Below are positions 27,247-37,109 of a stretch of 64,000 nt of DNA, one piece after another. Where the stretch lies: positions 124,001 to 188,000 of the forward strand of contig NZ_JABZEC010000004.1 of the NCBI RefSeq assembly GCF_013385145.1. Reading direction: 5' to 3'. Made by a program: the position numbers and the translations under genes. The DNA comes from Bombilactobacillus apium. Lineage in GTDB: Bacteria; Bacillota; Bacilli; Lactobacillales; Lactobacillaceae. The notes under the pieces were generated by a model. It was not told the DNA's origin. It was given only the letters and a program-made list of their open reading frames with translations, and did no database searches. Numbering within the stretch: the first letter of the stretch is position 1; each line of letters starts with the position of its first letter.

Positions 27247-28428
27247 CTATTTCTTTAATCCTTTAAAGCCTCCGACTTCGAAAAGCACCTGTTCAAAGGA
27301 GAATTTCTTGGCTAAAGCTGCAGTCTTGCCCTTGAGCTTCAAGTGTGGGGTAGTGACTTCGGCAATTCCGTGGCTGGCACCAAGAGAAGCAATTGTTCCC
27401 TTAGATTTGTAGGAGAATTTCTTTTGCGGAGCGTCTTTCAAGGCAGCCGCAATATTTTGGGCTGCAACGTTAGCTTGTGCAATGGCTAGTTGACCAGTTG
27501 TTGGTAACGGACGGCCGGAATTAGGATCCATGGAAGCTGAATCATCACCAATGACGTACATTTCCGGATGATCTTCAACATTCAAGTAGTCAGTTACGAC
27601 AATCCGATTTCGCTTGGCATTGAAGCCGGAATCCTTGATCACATCACTTCCGCTAACTCCAACGGTCCAAATAATTGAACTAGCATAAACCCGTTGGTCT
27701 TCTTCTTGACCATCAGTCGTGTAGACAACAGCGTTAGGTTCAATCTTCTTGATTTTAGCCCCAGTTAAAATCTTAATTCCGTTCTTGCTCAAGAAGTCAA
27801 CGGCGTATTGAGCTAGGCCAGCATCAAACATTGGTAGAATTTGGTTCGCCATTTCGATACTGGTAATCTTAATTTCGGGAACATTGTACTTCGCTTTTAA
27901 AATTTTGGTCGTTTCAATTAATTCTCCCAATAATTCAATGCCCGTAAAACCGGCACCACAGACGGCAATGCTGAGGTCGTTAGGGTCTTGGGAATTCTTG
28001 TAATTACGAATATTAGAATTAATTACTTGATAAATTTTTTCGGCAGAAGGAATGTCTTGAAGCTTGTAGGAGTAATTGTCAGCTCCTTCCATTCCGAAGT
28101 TTTCGGAGCGGAAACCGAGACCTAAAACGATGTAATCGTAGTTCATGCTTTCGTGGTCGGCAAAGTCGACTGTTTTTGCTTCAGAATTGATTTTAGTAAC
28201 GTTAGCTTGGATAAAATTGACCCGGTCGGGAATAACGGCACGAATATCGAAACTGATATCATCCGGTTGGGCAGTTCCAGCGGCAACTTGATACAATTCG
28301 ATCGATTCGACGTGCTTGGTGTTGCGATCGATTAAGTCGATTTGGGTATCTTGAGGAGCCAGTTTAGCTAACTTTCGAGCGGCAGCTAAACCAGCATAAC
28401 CAGCACCTAAAATAATAATGTGAGCCAT
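27247..28428 (-). CDS. ndh: type II NADH dehydrogenase
   Basis: A single-subunit flavoprotein that passes electrons from NADH to quinone without pumping protons. From ATG 28428 it is 393 residues; this start is preferred over an in-frame upstream ATG (28470) because it begins MAHIIILGAGYAGLAAA, the FAD-binding motif, and has GAAGGA upstream. A second nucleotide-binding motif AVCGAGFTGIELLGEL lies near residue 165 and the FAD end motif YVIGDDSAS near 295. Together with menA and cydABDC at 38-47 kb it gives a complete NADH to menaquinol to O2 chain. Confidence 0.9.
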   Translation of the reverse strand: MAHIIILGAGYAGLAAARKLAKLAPQDTQIDLIDRNTKHVESIELYQVAAGTAQPDDISFDIRAVIPDRVNFIQANVTKINSEAKTVDFADHESMNYDYIVLGLGFRSENFGMEGADNYSYKLQDIPSAEKIYQVINSNIRNYKNSQDPNDLSIAVCGAGFTGIELLGELIETTKILKAKYNVPEIKITSIEMANQILPMFDAGLAQYAVDFLSKNGIKILTGAKIKKIEPNAVVYTTDGQEEDQRVYASSIIWTVGVSGSDVIKDSGFNAKRNRIVVTDYLNVEDHPEMYVIGDDSASMDPNSGRPLPTTGQLAIAQANVAAQNIAAALKDAPQKKFSYKSKGTIASLGASHGIAEVTTPHLKLKGKTAALAKKFSFEQVLFEVGGFKGLKK

Positions 28429-28540
28429 GTAAATCGGATCCTTCTTTCTGATTAGTATAATTACCATCATTATAAACTTATTCTTAAATCCTGAAAACTA
28501 ATATTGTTTAATTTATCAATATTTTTAATAGCAGAACCTT

Positions 28541-28569
28541 TTGTGGAACCGATTGCACTAGCGTATAAT
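28541..28569 (+). promoter_or_regulatory. ackA promoter
   Basis: TTGTGG at 28541-28546 and TATAAT at 28564-28569 with a 17-base spacer, 34 bases before ackA. Confidence 0.65.
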
Positions 28570-28602
28570 AAAATGTGATAACTGAAATGAGGTGCAAATA
28601 GG

Positions 28603-29802
28603 ATGTTAATTATTTCAATTAATGCTGGTAGTTCAAGTTTAAAGTGGCAATTATTTCAAATGCCGGCTAAAAAAGTGATTGCGAAAGGGATGATTGATCG
28701 CTTAGGAACCGAACAGGCAGAATTTAAGGTTAGTTATGGTCAAGGACAGAAGTTTAAGCAAACGGAAGCAATCTTGACTAAGGAAAGTGCCGCAACACTG
28801 GTTTTAACCCGGCTTAAATCCCTCAAAATAGTGGAACATTTGGAAGCGATTAAAGGAGTTGGCCACCGGGTGGTTTCCGGAGGGGAAGTTTTTGACCGTT
28901 CAACCGTAATTGATGACCATGTTTTGTTGCAGATTGAGAACTTTTCTGAGTTAGCACCGTTACATAATCGAACGGAAGCTTACTTTGTCCGAGTTTTCCG
29001 AGATTTATTACCCCAAGCTTGTCAGGTTGCAGTTTTCGATAATGCCTTCTTTGCGCACTTAGATCCGATTAATTATTTATATCCGATCGATAAGAAATAT
29101 TATGATCAGTATCAGGTTCGTAAGTATGGTGCTCATGGGACTAGTCATCGTTATGTTACCTTGCGGGCGGCTGAATTATTAGACAAGCCGGTTACAGAAA
29201 CCAGTTTGATTACTTTACATTTGGGAAGTGGCGCCTCGGTTTCCGCCATTAAAAGCGGTCAGGCTTTAGATACTTCGATGGGCTTTACTCCCTTGGCGGG
29301 AATCATGATGGGGACCCGGTCGGGAGATATTGATCCATCAATTATTCCTTATATCATGGAAAAAGAACATCTGACTGATGTTCGCGAAGTAATTAAAGCT
29401 TTGAATAATCAGTCTGGTCTTTTAGGCGTTTCCGGGCTCTCCAATGATAAACGCGATATCGATGCTGCTGCCGCCGCTGGCAATCAACGCGCGCAATTAG
29501 CGCAAGAGATGTTTAACAACCGAATTGTTAAATATGTGGGTTCCTACTGGGCGCTATTAGGGAAAACACCTGATGCCTTAATCTTTACGGCGGGAATTGG
29601 GGAAAATGATCAAGGTGTTCGTTTAGCTGTCGGTCAAGCTCTAGCTCATCTGGGGGTCAAAATTGATCCGCAAGCTAATGATATGCGCGGTCAGGAACGC
29701 TTAATTAGTACGCCTGATTCTCAGGTTAAAGTCTATGTAATTCCGACTAATGAAGAATTGATGATTGCGCAAGATACCTATGACTTGACCGCTAAAGAAT
29801 AA
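28603..29802 (+). CDS. ackA: acetate kinase
   Basis: Converts acetyl phosphate and ADP to acetate and ATP, an energy-yielding end step of pyruvate metabolism that becomes important during aerobic growth. The 399 residues begin SINAGSSSLKWQLF and contain FDNAFFAHL, KYGAHGTSHRYV, LITLHLGSGASVSAI, GIMMGTRSGDIDPS and FTAGIGEND, all ASKHA kinase elements. It lies beside ndh. Confidence 0.97.
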   Translation: MLIISINAGSSSLKWQLFQMPAKKVIAKGMIDRLGTEQAEFKVSYGQGQKFKQTEAILTKESAATLVLTRLKSLKIVEHLEAIKGVGHRVVSGGEVFDRSTVIDDHVLLQIENFSELAPLHNRTEAYFVRVFRDLLPQACQVAVFDNAFFAHLDPINYLYPIDKKYYDQYQVRKYGAHGTSHRYVTLRAAELLDKPVTETSLITLHLGSGASVSAIKSGQALDTSMGFTPLAGIMMGTRSGDIDPSIIPYIMEKEHLTDVREVIKALNNQSGLLGVSGLSNDKRDIDAAAAAGNQRAQLAQEMFNNRIVKYVGSYWALLGKTPDALIFTAGIGENDQGVRLAVGQALAHLGVKIDPQANDMRGQERLISTPDSQVKVYVIPTNEELMIAQDTYDLTAKE

Positions 29803-29870
29803 TTCTTAGCCCAAAAATTGGGGGGATTTGCTAAAGTTAAGTGTCAAAATTCACAGGGAAATAAAATTGA

Positions 29871-29919
29871 ATTGCTCCTAATAGTTAGCTAGACGTCTAA
29901 CTATTAGGAGCAATTTTTA
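29871..29919 (+). terminator. terminator after ackA
   Basis: ATTGCTCCTAATAGTTAG (29871-29888) is perfectly complementary to 29897-29914 around an eight-base spacer, followed by TTTTT. The CTATTAGGAGCA half is also found in the hairpin at 37967-38005. Confidence 0.85.
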
Positions 29920-29932
29920 AATGACTAAATAT

Positions 29933-30503
29933 TCAACTATTAACGACCCGCTTATGAGCAAGTTGCTTTTGATAAAACTTAATGCGTTGGTAAATCTTTT
30001 TTAAATGCTTAGGCAAGGTATTAATGACCCCGGCGGTGTAATTTAAATGACCGACATTGACGTCAACGGCGGAATACTTGCCAGTCTCAGGCTTAGGATT
30101 AAACTCAACTTCAAAGGGCAGACTGGCCCAATATTTACCATTCTCACGGTATACACTGATAACCTTAAGCACACCTGATAAATCAACGTGTTTACTTAAC
30201 TTGATGTCAGCCCAGTTTTTAGCTCCATGTGGTTTGCCCCAATCGGGCTGCGCCTGATCGATCAAAGAAGTTTTTCCAAGCCTTTCCCAAGTCAGCAATC
30301 GCTAGTTGTAGCGTTCTAGCTGACAATTTATATTGCCAATCAGCTTTATTTGTGACTAACTCATTCCGGACAGAATAAGTATTTAGTTGCAGGCTGCTGG
30401 AAGCAAGCATGTGCAAATCATACATGTCGTTCCAAGTAGCTAGACCTTCATTCCAACAGTATCTGCGATAATCACAGAGATTATCGATCACTTTTTCAAA
30501 CGA
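29933..30503 (-). pseudogene. IS607/IS605-type TnpB, truncated and frameshifted
   Basis: Two overlapping frames encode the N-terminal and middle part of TnpB: FEKVIDNLCDYRRYCWNEGL and WQYKLSARTLQLAIADLGKA, then a frameshift near 30270 into KPHGAKNWADIKLSKHVDLS and KPETGKYSAVDVNVGHLNY. VDVNVG contains the first catalytic Asp of the RuvC-like fold. The sequence ends in KRVVNS with the second and third catalytic segments and the zinc finger missing, and the extreme N-terminus is cut by a stop at 30504. It is dead as a nuclease. Closely similar sequence occurs at 60363-60440. Confidence 0.85.
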
Positions 30504-30537
30504 CTAATTTGTGGTGAATTAGCTTCCAGAAAACAAC

Positions 30538-30569
30538 AAATCGGATGAGAATCAAATTCTCATCCGATT
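30538..30569. terminator. symmetric hairpin after the opp operon
   Basis: ATCGGATGAGAAT and ATTCTCATCCGAT form a 13-base perfect stem with a three-base loop; T-rich sequence lies on the plus side. It stands between the opp operon (minus strand) and the tnpB remnant and may serve leftward transcripts. Confidence 0.55.
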
Positions 30570-30654
30570 TGTTGTTAGTTGTACTGTCCTTTATTATACT
30601 TTCGACTCAATAAGATTTATTGATAAGCAATCTACTCAAGTCCTTGTCAACCAA

Positions 30655-32457
30655 TTATTTAGGATTAGGTGCCGTTAATTCTAAATCACTCCAAAAATTG
30701 GAGCTATTTTGAGGCAAATCGTTAAAATTCTTGACCCGATGATTGATCGGCGTCCATTGTAGGTTGAAGCTTTCCGCTACATAAGCCGCTTGGTCATTCA
30801 TATAAGCCTGCCATTTCTGGAATTGCTGCTTACGATAATTGTCGTTCCAAGCTTGATCATTATTAATCTGGTTTAAGAGCTTGGAGTTTTCCTTAGTAAC
30901 AAAATGTCCCATGTTAAAGGTTGATTCTGCACCATAAATACCATCCGGACTTGGCTCAGTTCCTGTCGCCCAAGCTGCGGTGTAGACATCAATTTTGTTT
31001 TGCTTTGGCTTTTGTAAAGTATCATAAAAACTGTTCATTTCCATCGGCTTCCCCGTCGTCATCTTGACGTTTAAGCCTACTTTTTGCCATTGTTGAATAT
31101 AGTAACGATAGGTGGATTCTGTCGCTGCCGAACTTTGCATCCCGCCAAAGTAAATGGTCAACGCTTTGCCATTCGGTTGTACCCGCCATTTACCACTCTT
31201 TTTATAACCAGCTTCGTCCAAAAGCTGTTTGGCTTTTTGTAAGTCATATTTATAACCGGTTAATTTTTTGTTATTATATTTTTCAAAAATCGGTGGTATT
31301 AGACTATTGGCCTGCCAAACTAACCCATTACCGAATTTATTATTAACTGCTTTGACATCCACTGCATACATCATTGCTTGCCGTAACTTCTTATTATTCA
31401 TCTTAGCCTTCGAATCCATCACATTTACTTGCTTTTGGGCATCGTAATGGCCAAGATTAAATCCAAAGTAACTATAGTTGGCTGCGGGTTTTCCGACCCA
31501 AGTATAATTTTTAAGTTTCTTAACGCCTGGGTACTGACTGGCCGGGACACTGTGGTCTCCAGTGGTAAAGTCATACTTACCAGCTTTCAGAGCGGCAGCA
31601 ATATTATGCTGGGAAACAACTTGAATATTAATATGCTTAATCTTTGGTTTAGCCCCGTAATAGTAAGGGTTAATCGACCAACTGGTGGATTCGCCTTGAA
31701 CCATCTTGTCAAGCTTGTACGGTCCTGTAAAAATCGGATTCTTCCGAATTTGTGGAGCAGCGGCTAATTTAGCAATCGGCACATCTTTGATATATTCATA
31801 AGGTTCAGGACATTGGAATAAGAAATTATTGCCCGCGTACTGCATGGCCGGAGACATCTTAGTGTAATGAACTACGACTTTCTTGCCATGATCCCCCTCC
31901 GGATAAGTAAAGCCAGAAATCGTTTGGGCTTTGCCGCTGTGGTAATCTTTCATCCCCACAATACTCCCCATTTCGGAACTGTAATGGGTTGAAGTACTGT
32001 TTTTATTAGCGATCACTTCATGGGCGTATTCAATATCTTTAGCAATTACTGGCTGGCCATTAGACCATTTCCCGTTGGGGCGAATGGTCAAAGTGATCGT
32101 CTTAGCTTGCCGGTCAATTTTTTGATTAATTAAACCACCATCAATTATTTTATAATCCCGATCGGTTTTAAAAGTCGTAAAGTCAGCACCGCCCGGGCTA
32201 AAAACATCGGCGTCTTCTGCATTATCTTGTAAAGCACTCGAACTAATTCCTTTAAAAGGCGACGGTGCGACTTCCGCTAATTTTAAAGTACTGTCGTTAC
32301 TTGTTGCCTTCCCAGAAGCACTATACGTTTTCGCCAACTTTGCCTGCGGACCTTGTTTTTGACTTTGATTAGAATCACTATTGTTACCACAAGCGGCTAA
32401 GGCAGTCACGGAAAGTAAGGTAACTCCCGCCGCTAGCCATTTTTTAATTTTTGCCAT
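30655..32457 (-). CDS. oppA: oligopeptide ABC transporter, substrate-binding lipoprotein
   Basis: The extracellular receptor of an oligopeptide ABC importer (SBP_bac_5 family). The 600 residues begin with a lipoprotein signal peptide ending TALAAC (Cys23), followed by a Ser/Asn-rich linker and the two-lobed domain with the conserved segments RPNGKWSNGQPV, a KNPIFTGPYKLDKMVQGES element and KKLRQAMMYAVDV. It is the last gene of oppDFBCA and probably supplies peptides for growth, as lactobacilli often need external amino acids. Confidence 0.92.
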   Translation of the reverse strand: MAKIKKWLAAGVTLLSVTALAACGNNSDSNQSQKQGPQAKLAKTYSASGKATSNDSTLKLAEVAPSPFKGISSSALQDNAEDADVFSPGGADFTTFKTDRDYKIIDGGLINQKIDRQAKTITLTIRPNGKWSNGQPVIAKDIEYAHEVIANKNSTSTHYSSEMGSIVGMKDYHSGKAQTISGFTYPEGDHGKKVVVHYTKMSPAMQYAGNNFLFQCPEPYEYIKDVPIAKLAAAPQIRKNPIFTGPYKLDKMVQGESTSWSINPYYYGAKPKIKHINIQVVSQHNIAAALKAGKYDFTTGDHSVPASQYPGVKKLKNYTWVGKPAANYSYFGFNLGHYDAQKQVNVMDSKAKMNNKKLRQAMMYAVDVKAVNNKFGNGLVWQANSLIPPIFEKYNNKKLTGYKYDLQKAKQLLDEAGYKKSGKWRVQPNGKALTIYFGGMQSSAATESTYRYYIQQWQKVGLNVKMTTGKPMEMNSFYDTLQKPKQNKIDVYTAAWATGTEPSPDGIYGAESTFNMGHFVTKENSKLLNQINNDQAWNDNYRKQQFQKWQAYMNDQAAYVAESFNLQWTPINHRVKNFNDLPQNSSNFWSDLELTAPNPK

Positions 32458-32533
32458 CTTCTTTTCTCCCCTAATTATCTGAATTAAATGATCTGTACTT
32501 AAGTCCCCTCACCTCCTTTAAGTCTTGCTAGAC

Positions 32534-33469
32534 TTAACTGCGTTGTTGGCCCGCCATGGTGGAATGGCGAATTACTTGACCAATGTAACTAATTGCAAGA
32601 CATAACAGAATAATAATGACCGCTGCTGGCAGCCAAGTCCACCAATACTGGGTAATATTTTGCGGATCGTTGGCATTAGCAATCAAAGTTCCTAATGAAG
32701 GTGTACCTAAGGGCAATCCGAATCCTAAATACGATAAACCCGTTTCTACACCCATATTTTCAGCAAAAGAAAGGGTGGTATCGACAATAATTAATGATGA
32801 GACATTTGGTAATATTTCCCGGAAAATAATTTTTAAGTCCCGACTTCCCGAGGTCTTAGAAGCTGCTACGTAATCTTTTTGCGTCTCCGCCAAAACCCGA
32901 GATCGAATCAAGCGTGAGGTTCCCATCCAATAAAAGACCGCCAAGATAAAGGTCAAACTGAACGCATTATAATTAGGAATAATGGTCACCAGCACAATAA
33001 TAGTCATTAACATGGGAATAATCATCATAAAGTCATAAATTCGCTGCAAAACTAAATCAACTTTACCGCCGTAATAACCGGAAATTAGTCCCCAACAAAT
33101 TCCCCAAGTGGAAGAAATTACTGTTAAGCCTAAGGCAATCCCAATTGAATTGCGCGCGCCAACAATTAATTGTTGTGCAATTGAGCGCCCTCCAGAATCT
33201 GCTCCCAGCCAAAGCCCGTCTTGAAAAGGTTTGCTGTAATAATGCATAATACTTGTTTCCATCATCCGCGGTACATTAATTAGAAACGAAGCGAGGATAA
33301 CTATTACAATAAAGCCTACCACTACGATTAACGAGCCAAAGGCCGGCCGATTAGCTTTAAATTCTTGCCAAATAGTTTTCAAAGTCGACGGTGGGGCTTG
33401 CGTAGCCGCCGTTGCCATTAAATCAGCTAACTCGGGGGTAAGTTTGTTAGAATGCTTTTTTCTTTTCAT
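32534..33469 (-). CDS. oppC: oligopeptide ABC transporter permease OppC
   Basis: One of two membrane permeases of the peptide importer. From ATG 33469 (AAGGA about seven bases upstream) it is 311 residues with about six membrane segments; an in-frame extension to 33514 lacks a comparable RBS and runs back over oppB. The EAA loop near residue 210 (YVAASKTSGSRDLKIIFREILPN) couples to the ATPases. The stretch LGADSGGRSIAQQLIVGARNS is typical of OppC. Confidence 0.93.
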   Translation of the reverse strand: MKRKKHSNKLTPELADLMATAATQAPPSTLKTIWQEFKANRPAFGSLIVVVGFIVIVILASFLINVPRMMETSIMHYYSKPFQDGLWLGADSGGRSIAQQLIVGARNSIGIALGLTVISSTWGICWGLISGYYGGKVDLVLQRIYDFMMIIPMLMTIIVLVTIIPNYNAFSLTFILAVFYWMGTSRLIRSRVLAETQKDYVAASKTSGSRDLKIIFREILPNVSSLIIVDTTLSFAENMGVETGLSYLGFGLPLGTPSLGTLIANANDPQNITQYWWTWLPAAVIIILLCLAISYIGQVIRHSTMAGQQRS

Positions 33470-33482
33470 CAGACCTTCCTTT

Positions 33483-34442
33483 CTACTCGACACGAATCCG
33501 GGGATCAACAACACTTAAAATTAGATCCGACAATAAGGTACCTAACAAGTTCAGACAGCCGTATAACAAAACTAGCGCCGTAATTACGGTGTAATCACGA
33601 TAACTAATTGCGTTTAAAAATAAGAGTCCCATTCCCGGATAAGAAAAAATCATTTCAGCAAAAATGGAACCACCTAATAACCCGGTAATCGAATAACCGG
33701 CAAAAGAAGCAATTGGCAACAAAGAATTTCGAAAAATATGATGGCGATAGATAGCCTTAGTCGGGACTCCTTTAGCTCGAGCAGTTTGAACATAAGCTGA
33801 TTTTTGGGCATCAATAACTTCGGACCGTAAATACTGGACAATATTAACGGTACCAAACAAGGCTCCTAATAATCCCGGTAACAAAATGTGCTGGAAACGA
33901 GACCAAAGATTGCCACTCCAGCCACTTACATTAGCGGCTACTGACCCACTAGTCGGAAACCAGTTCAACTGATAGCCAAAGATCCAAACTCCGAGCACTA
34001 AAATCACAAAGTAAGGCATTGCCATTGTGACGTAGGTGTAAATTCGAATCAAAGTATCCGGCCATTGTCCTTCGTGCCGACCAGCATACATTCCTAACGG
34101 GAGACCAATCACGTAAGTCATGAGCATTGTAAATAAGGCTAACCAGAAGGTATTTAATCCGCGTTGAGCGATTAAGGTGGTTACCGGTTCTTGATATTCA
34201 TAACTCATACCTAGATTACCGTGAAACAAATGTACCAGCCAGTTCCAATACTGCTGATACCAAGGATCATACAAGCCATTAATCTTCATCAAATGGTGTA
34301 ATTGATCCGGACTTGATTTGGGATTAATCATCCCCGTAAACGGATCTCCCGGCATGGCTTTAGCTAAGACAAAAACTAAAATACTTAAAATTATAATTTC
34401 GGGAATCATGATTAAGATTCGCCGTAAAATTGTTTTCCACAT
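33483..34442 (-). CDS. oppB: oligopeptide ABC transporter permease OppB
   Basis: The second permease, 319 residues and about six membrane segments. The N-terminus (RILIMIPEIIILSILVFVLA, AMPGDPF) is the OppB signature, and the EAA loop YVQTARAKGVPTKAIYRHHIF lies near 208. It precedes oppC by 13 bases in the same operon. Confidence 0.94.
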   Translation of the reverse strand: MWKTILRRILIMIPEIIILSILVFVLAKAMPGDPFTGMINPKSSPDQLHHLMKINGLYDPWYQQYWNWLVHLFHGNLGMSYEYQEPVTTLIAQRGLNTFWLALFTMLMTYVIGLPLGMYAGRHEGQWPDTLIRIYTYVTMAMPYFVILVLGVWIFGYQLNWFPTSGSVAANVSGWSGNLWSRFQHILLPGLLGALFGTVNIVQYLRSEVIDAQKSAYVQTARAKGVPTKAIYRHHIFRNSLLPIASFAGYSITGLLGGSIFAEMIFSYPGMGLLFLNAISYRDYTVITALVLLYGCLNLLGTLLSDLILSVVDPRIRVE

Positions 34443-34455
34443 AAACTTGATCCCC

Positions 34456-35409
34456 TCAATTTCCTAGTTGTTGAATTTTAGTTGTGGGTAAAGCCACCCA
34501 ATGTGTTGATGTCAGCGGCTGCAAGTCAAAAGCTCGACCCTCAGGATCATAATATTGGGCTTGCTGTTCTTGATAAATTCGCTCTATTTTTCGCCGCCGT
34601 TCTTGCTGAGCCGCCCGTTGAGCAACGTTAATTTCGGGGATTGCGGCTAAAAGGCGTTGGGTATAAATATGCTGAGGATGTTGATAAATATCCTCGCGAG
34701 TCCCTACTTCCACCAAACGTCCTCGATGCATAATACCAATCTTCTGGCACATATGCCGGACAACTCCTAAATCATGTGAAATAAACAAATAAGAAATCTG
34801 TAATTCCTGTTGAATTTTTTTCATAAAATTCAAAACTTGGGCTTGAACTGATAAATCTAAGGCGGAAACTGGCTCATCGGCGATAATTAATTTAGGATGC
34901 GTCGCAACCGCCCGGGCAATTCCGATTCGCTGCCGCTGTCCTCCAGAAAATTGATGGGGATACTTATACAAGGCGGTGGCTGATAAACCAACGGTTTCCA
35001 ATAACTGCAATACTCGCAGTTTCTCCTCTTCTTGAGAAAGCTGGCTAAAGTTGCGCAAGGGCTCCGCAATAATCTCCCCAATTCTTTTTTGTGGATTCAA
35101 GCTGGAAAGTGAATCTTGAAAAATCATCTGCACTTCCCGGTTATAATTTAGCTGTCGCCGCTGTTTAGCCTGAGTTACTGCCTGTCCTTGATAGAGAATT
35201 TGTCCGCGGGTAGCGGTTTCTAATCCAACGATAGTCTTACCAGTCGTTGATTTTCCTGAACCTGATTCTCCAACTAAGCCAAAGCTTTCCCCTGACTCAA
35301 TCTGAAAACTAATCCCATCAACTGCTTGCACTGTGTCCACAATTCGATTCCAAAAACCTGCTCGCAGTGGATAATAAACTGCTAAATCTTGCACTTCAAT
35401 TAAACTCAT
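34456..35409 (-). CDS. oppF: oligopeptide ABC transporter ATP-binding protein OppF
   Basis: One of two ATPases of the importer, 317 residues. Walker A GESGSGKSTTGKTIVGLE near residue 46, the signature FSGGQRQRIGIARA, Walker B LIIADEPVSALD and the H-loop FISHDLG are all present. The C-terminal oligopeptide-transporter extension is retained. Its start overlaps the end of oppD by four bases. Confidence 0.95.
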   Translation of the reverse strand: MSLIEVQDLAVYYPLRAGFWNRIVDTVQAVDGISFQIESGESFGLVGESGSGKSTTGKTIVGLETATRGQILYQGQAVTQAKQRRQLNYNREVQMIFQDSLSSLNPQKRIGEIIAEPLRNFSQLSQEEEKLRVLQLLETVGLSATALYKYPHQFSGGQRQRIGIARAVATHPKLIIADEPVSALDLSVQAQVLNFMKKIQQELQISYLFISHDLGVVRHMCQKIGIMHRGRLVEVGTREDIYQHPQHIYTQRLLAAIPEINVAQRAAQQERRRKIERIYQEQQAQYYDPEGRAFDLQPLTSTHWVALPTTKIQQLGN

Positions 35410-36416
35410 GCTTTTGTCCCTTCTGGAAACTCAAATTGTTGATAACAACTGCAGCGAACATAATGATCCGTTTCTACCTCATGCAAAATAGGATTCGGTT
35501 CATGGGCTGCTGGATTCAACCACGGAATTCGGGGGGCAAATCGATCTCCTGTCAGGGGCATTTCTTGCAAAGAAGGCACCATACCCTCAATGACATAAAG
35601 TTCATCAGTTGGATTATCCCGCTGAGGCATTGAGCGCAACAAAGAACGTGTATAGGGATGCTGCGGCTTTTCAAAAATGGCCTGCACTGGACCCAATTCG
35701 ACAATCTGGCCACCATACATAACGGCTACTCGGTCGGCGGTTTCCGCAACCACTCCTAGATCATGGGTAATCAAAATGATTCCGGTTTGGCTTTCTCTTT
35801 GAATTTGCCGCAATAGGTCAAGAATTTGAGCTTGAATGGTCACATCTAAAGCTGTTGTGGGTTCATCCGCAATCAATAAATCTGGTCGACAAGCAATCGC
35901 AATCGCAATAATCACCCGTTGCCGCATCCCCCCTGACAACTGATGCGGAAACTGATGCGCAGTCCGCTGGGGATTTTCAATTCCTACCTCCTTCAGCAAC
36001 TCCAAAACTCGTTGATGGCGTTGGGTGGCAGTTAGATCAGTATGATAAAAAAGAACTTCCGCAATCTGGGCTTCAATTCGCTTTAAAGGATTCAAGCTAG
36101 ATAAAGGATCTTGGAAAATCATCCCTAGTTTAGCGCCGCGCAAAGTATTATAGTGAGCCTCATCTAAGTCGGTTAATTCCTGTCCGGCAAATTGAATCGA
36201 GCCGGTAATTCTTGTTTCTTGGGGATCTTGCAAACCCATAATGGTGGTTGCCAGCGTGCTTTTTCCACAACCCGATTCTCCGACAATCGCTAAAATCTCA
36301 TTGGGATAGACTTGTAAATTGAAATCCGATACAGCCGGGTAATATTGACCATTAATCTTAAATTCAGTTTGAACATTTTTCAGATCTAATAAAGGTATCT
36401 TAACCATAAATTTCAC
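35406..36416 (-). CDS. oppD: oligopeptide ABC transporter ATP-binding protein OppD
   Basis: The partner ATPase and first gene of the operon. It contains Walker [18 protein letters not shown], signature [16 protein letters not shown], Walker [13 protein letters not shown] and the C-terminal [20 protein letters not shown] with four Cys-related positions typical of OppD. Starts: a GTG at 36416 has AAGGGAG four bases upstream; an ATG at 36407 lies 13 bases from it. I keep the GTG but the difference is only three residues. Confidence 0.93.
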   Translation of the reverse strand: MKFMVKIPLLDLKNVQTEFKINGQYYPAVSDFNLQVYPNEILAIVGESGCGKSTLATTIMGLQDPQETRITGSIQFAGQELTDLDEAHYNTLRGAKLGMIFQDPLSSLNPLKRIEAQIAEVLFYHTDLTATQRHQRVLELLKEVGIENPQRTAHQFPHQLSGGMRQRVIIAIAIACRPDLLIADEPTTALDVTIQAQILDLLRQIQRESQTGIILITHDLGVVAETADRVAVMYGGQIVELGPVQAIFEKPQHPYTRSLLRSMPQRDNPTDELYVIEGMVPSLQEMPLTGDRFAPRIPWLNPAAHEPNPILHEVETDHYVRCSCYQQFEFPEGTKA

Positions 36417-36723
36417 TTAGCTCCCTTATTTCAATTTAAAAATTAATCATTTTCTAATATATAAGTTATGGAATAATTCTTTAAGTAGTTTGGGATAAAT
36501 CAGCTAATTCTAATTTAAAAAACTTATTAAAGGCCAAACTAATTGGCAATTATCCTGATTGTAAATCTTTCTTTTTCTGAGAAACGTAATATTTCAATAT
36601 GGAAATTTTTTAATCTTAATCTCAGTTTGTTAGTGCAAGAATCGAGCCGCTGCGAAAAATAAGGCGTCTGATTAACGAAATTTCCTTAACTTTTTAGCCT
36701 CCACAAGAACTTATTTACGTAAT
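36417..36723. other. non-coding region upstream of oppD
   Basis: About 300 A/T-rich bases between the opp operon start and the next terminator. It presumably carries the opp promoter. I see no gene, no riboswitch and no clear operator repeat. Confidence 0.5.
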
Positions 36724-36757
36724 AAAAAACCGCCTCTATTGCTCGAGTGGCGGTTAA
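36724..36757 (-). terminator. terminator after the LiaF-like pseudogene
   Basis: On the minus strand AACCGCCA pairs with the facing AGGCGGTT (one mismatch in the loop end) and is followed by a run of U residues. Confidence 0.75.
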
Positions 36758-36803
36758 AATCTGTAAAAGTGATCGTTCCAAAACTTTATTTTCTAGGAAA
36801 TGT

Positions 36804-37109
36804 TTAGAGATAATGTAAATTGACACTCCCCAAGGCTACATCTCCTTGTAAATACAAACCCAGTCCTTCCGTTTGCGAATATGAATACTCAGTCCAAGTT
36901 ACACTAGCTAGAACTGCTTCTGTCTGATCTAATACCGGAGCTCCCCGGGGAATAAAAAGGTCTACTCACCCCATAGTAACATCTAAATCAACCTTTACAT
37001 CTTGCTCCCAAGTACCTTCCGACCAATAAATTTTAAGTTTGGACATCGTAGCATTAATGTTCATTTCCGAAATTTTATTATTGGGCAAATAGCGAATACT
37101 GTTCATCAT
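36804..37109 (-). pseudogene. LiaF-like C-terminal domain protein with in-frame stop
   Basis: A 102-codon frame starts at TAATG, overlapping the stop of the upstream membrane protein, and reads MMNSIRYLPNNKISEMNINA and KVDLDVTMG, then TGA (36968-36966), then VDLFIPRGAPVLDQ and GLGLYLQGDVALGSVNLHYL to a normal TAA. The part after the stop resembles the beta-rich C-terminal domain of LiaF/VraT-type cell-wall stress proteins (polypeptide of parallel V-D-L-F/I-P and G-x-V strands). One substitution (TGG to TGA) would explain the interruption. It may be non-functional; a sequence error is also possible. Confidence 0.6.

Noticed and set aside
36966-36968. TGA as a selenocysteine codon in the LiaF-like gene
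   Set aside because: No SECIS-like structure or selenocysteine machinery is visible and the family does not use selenocysteine; a nonsense change or sequence error is far likelier.
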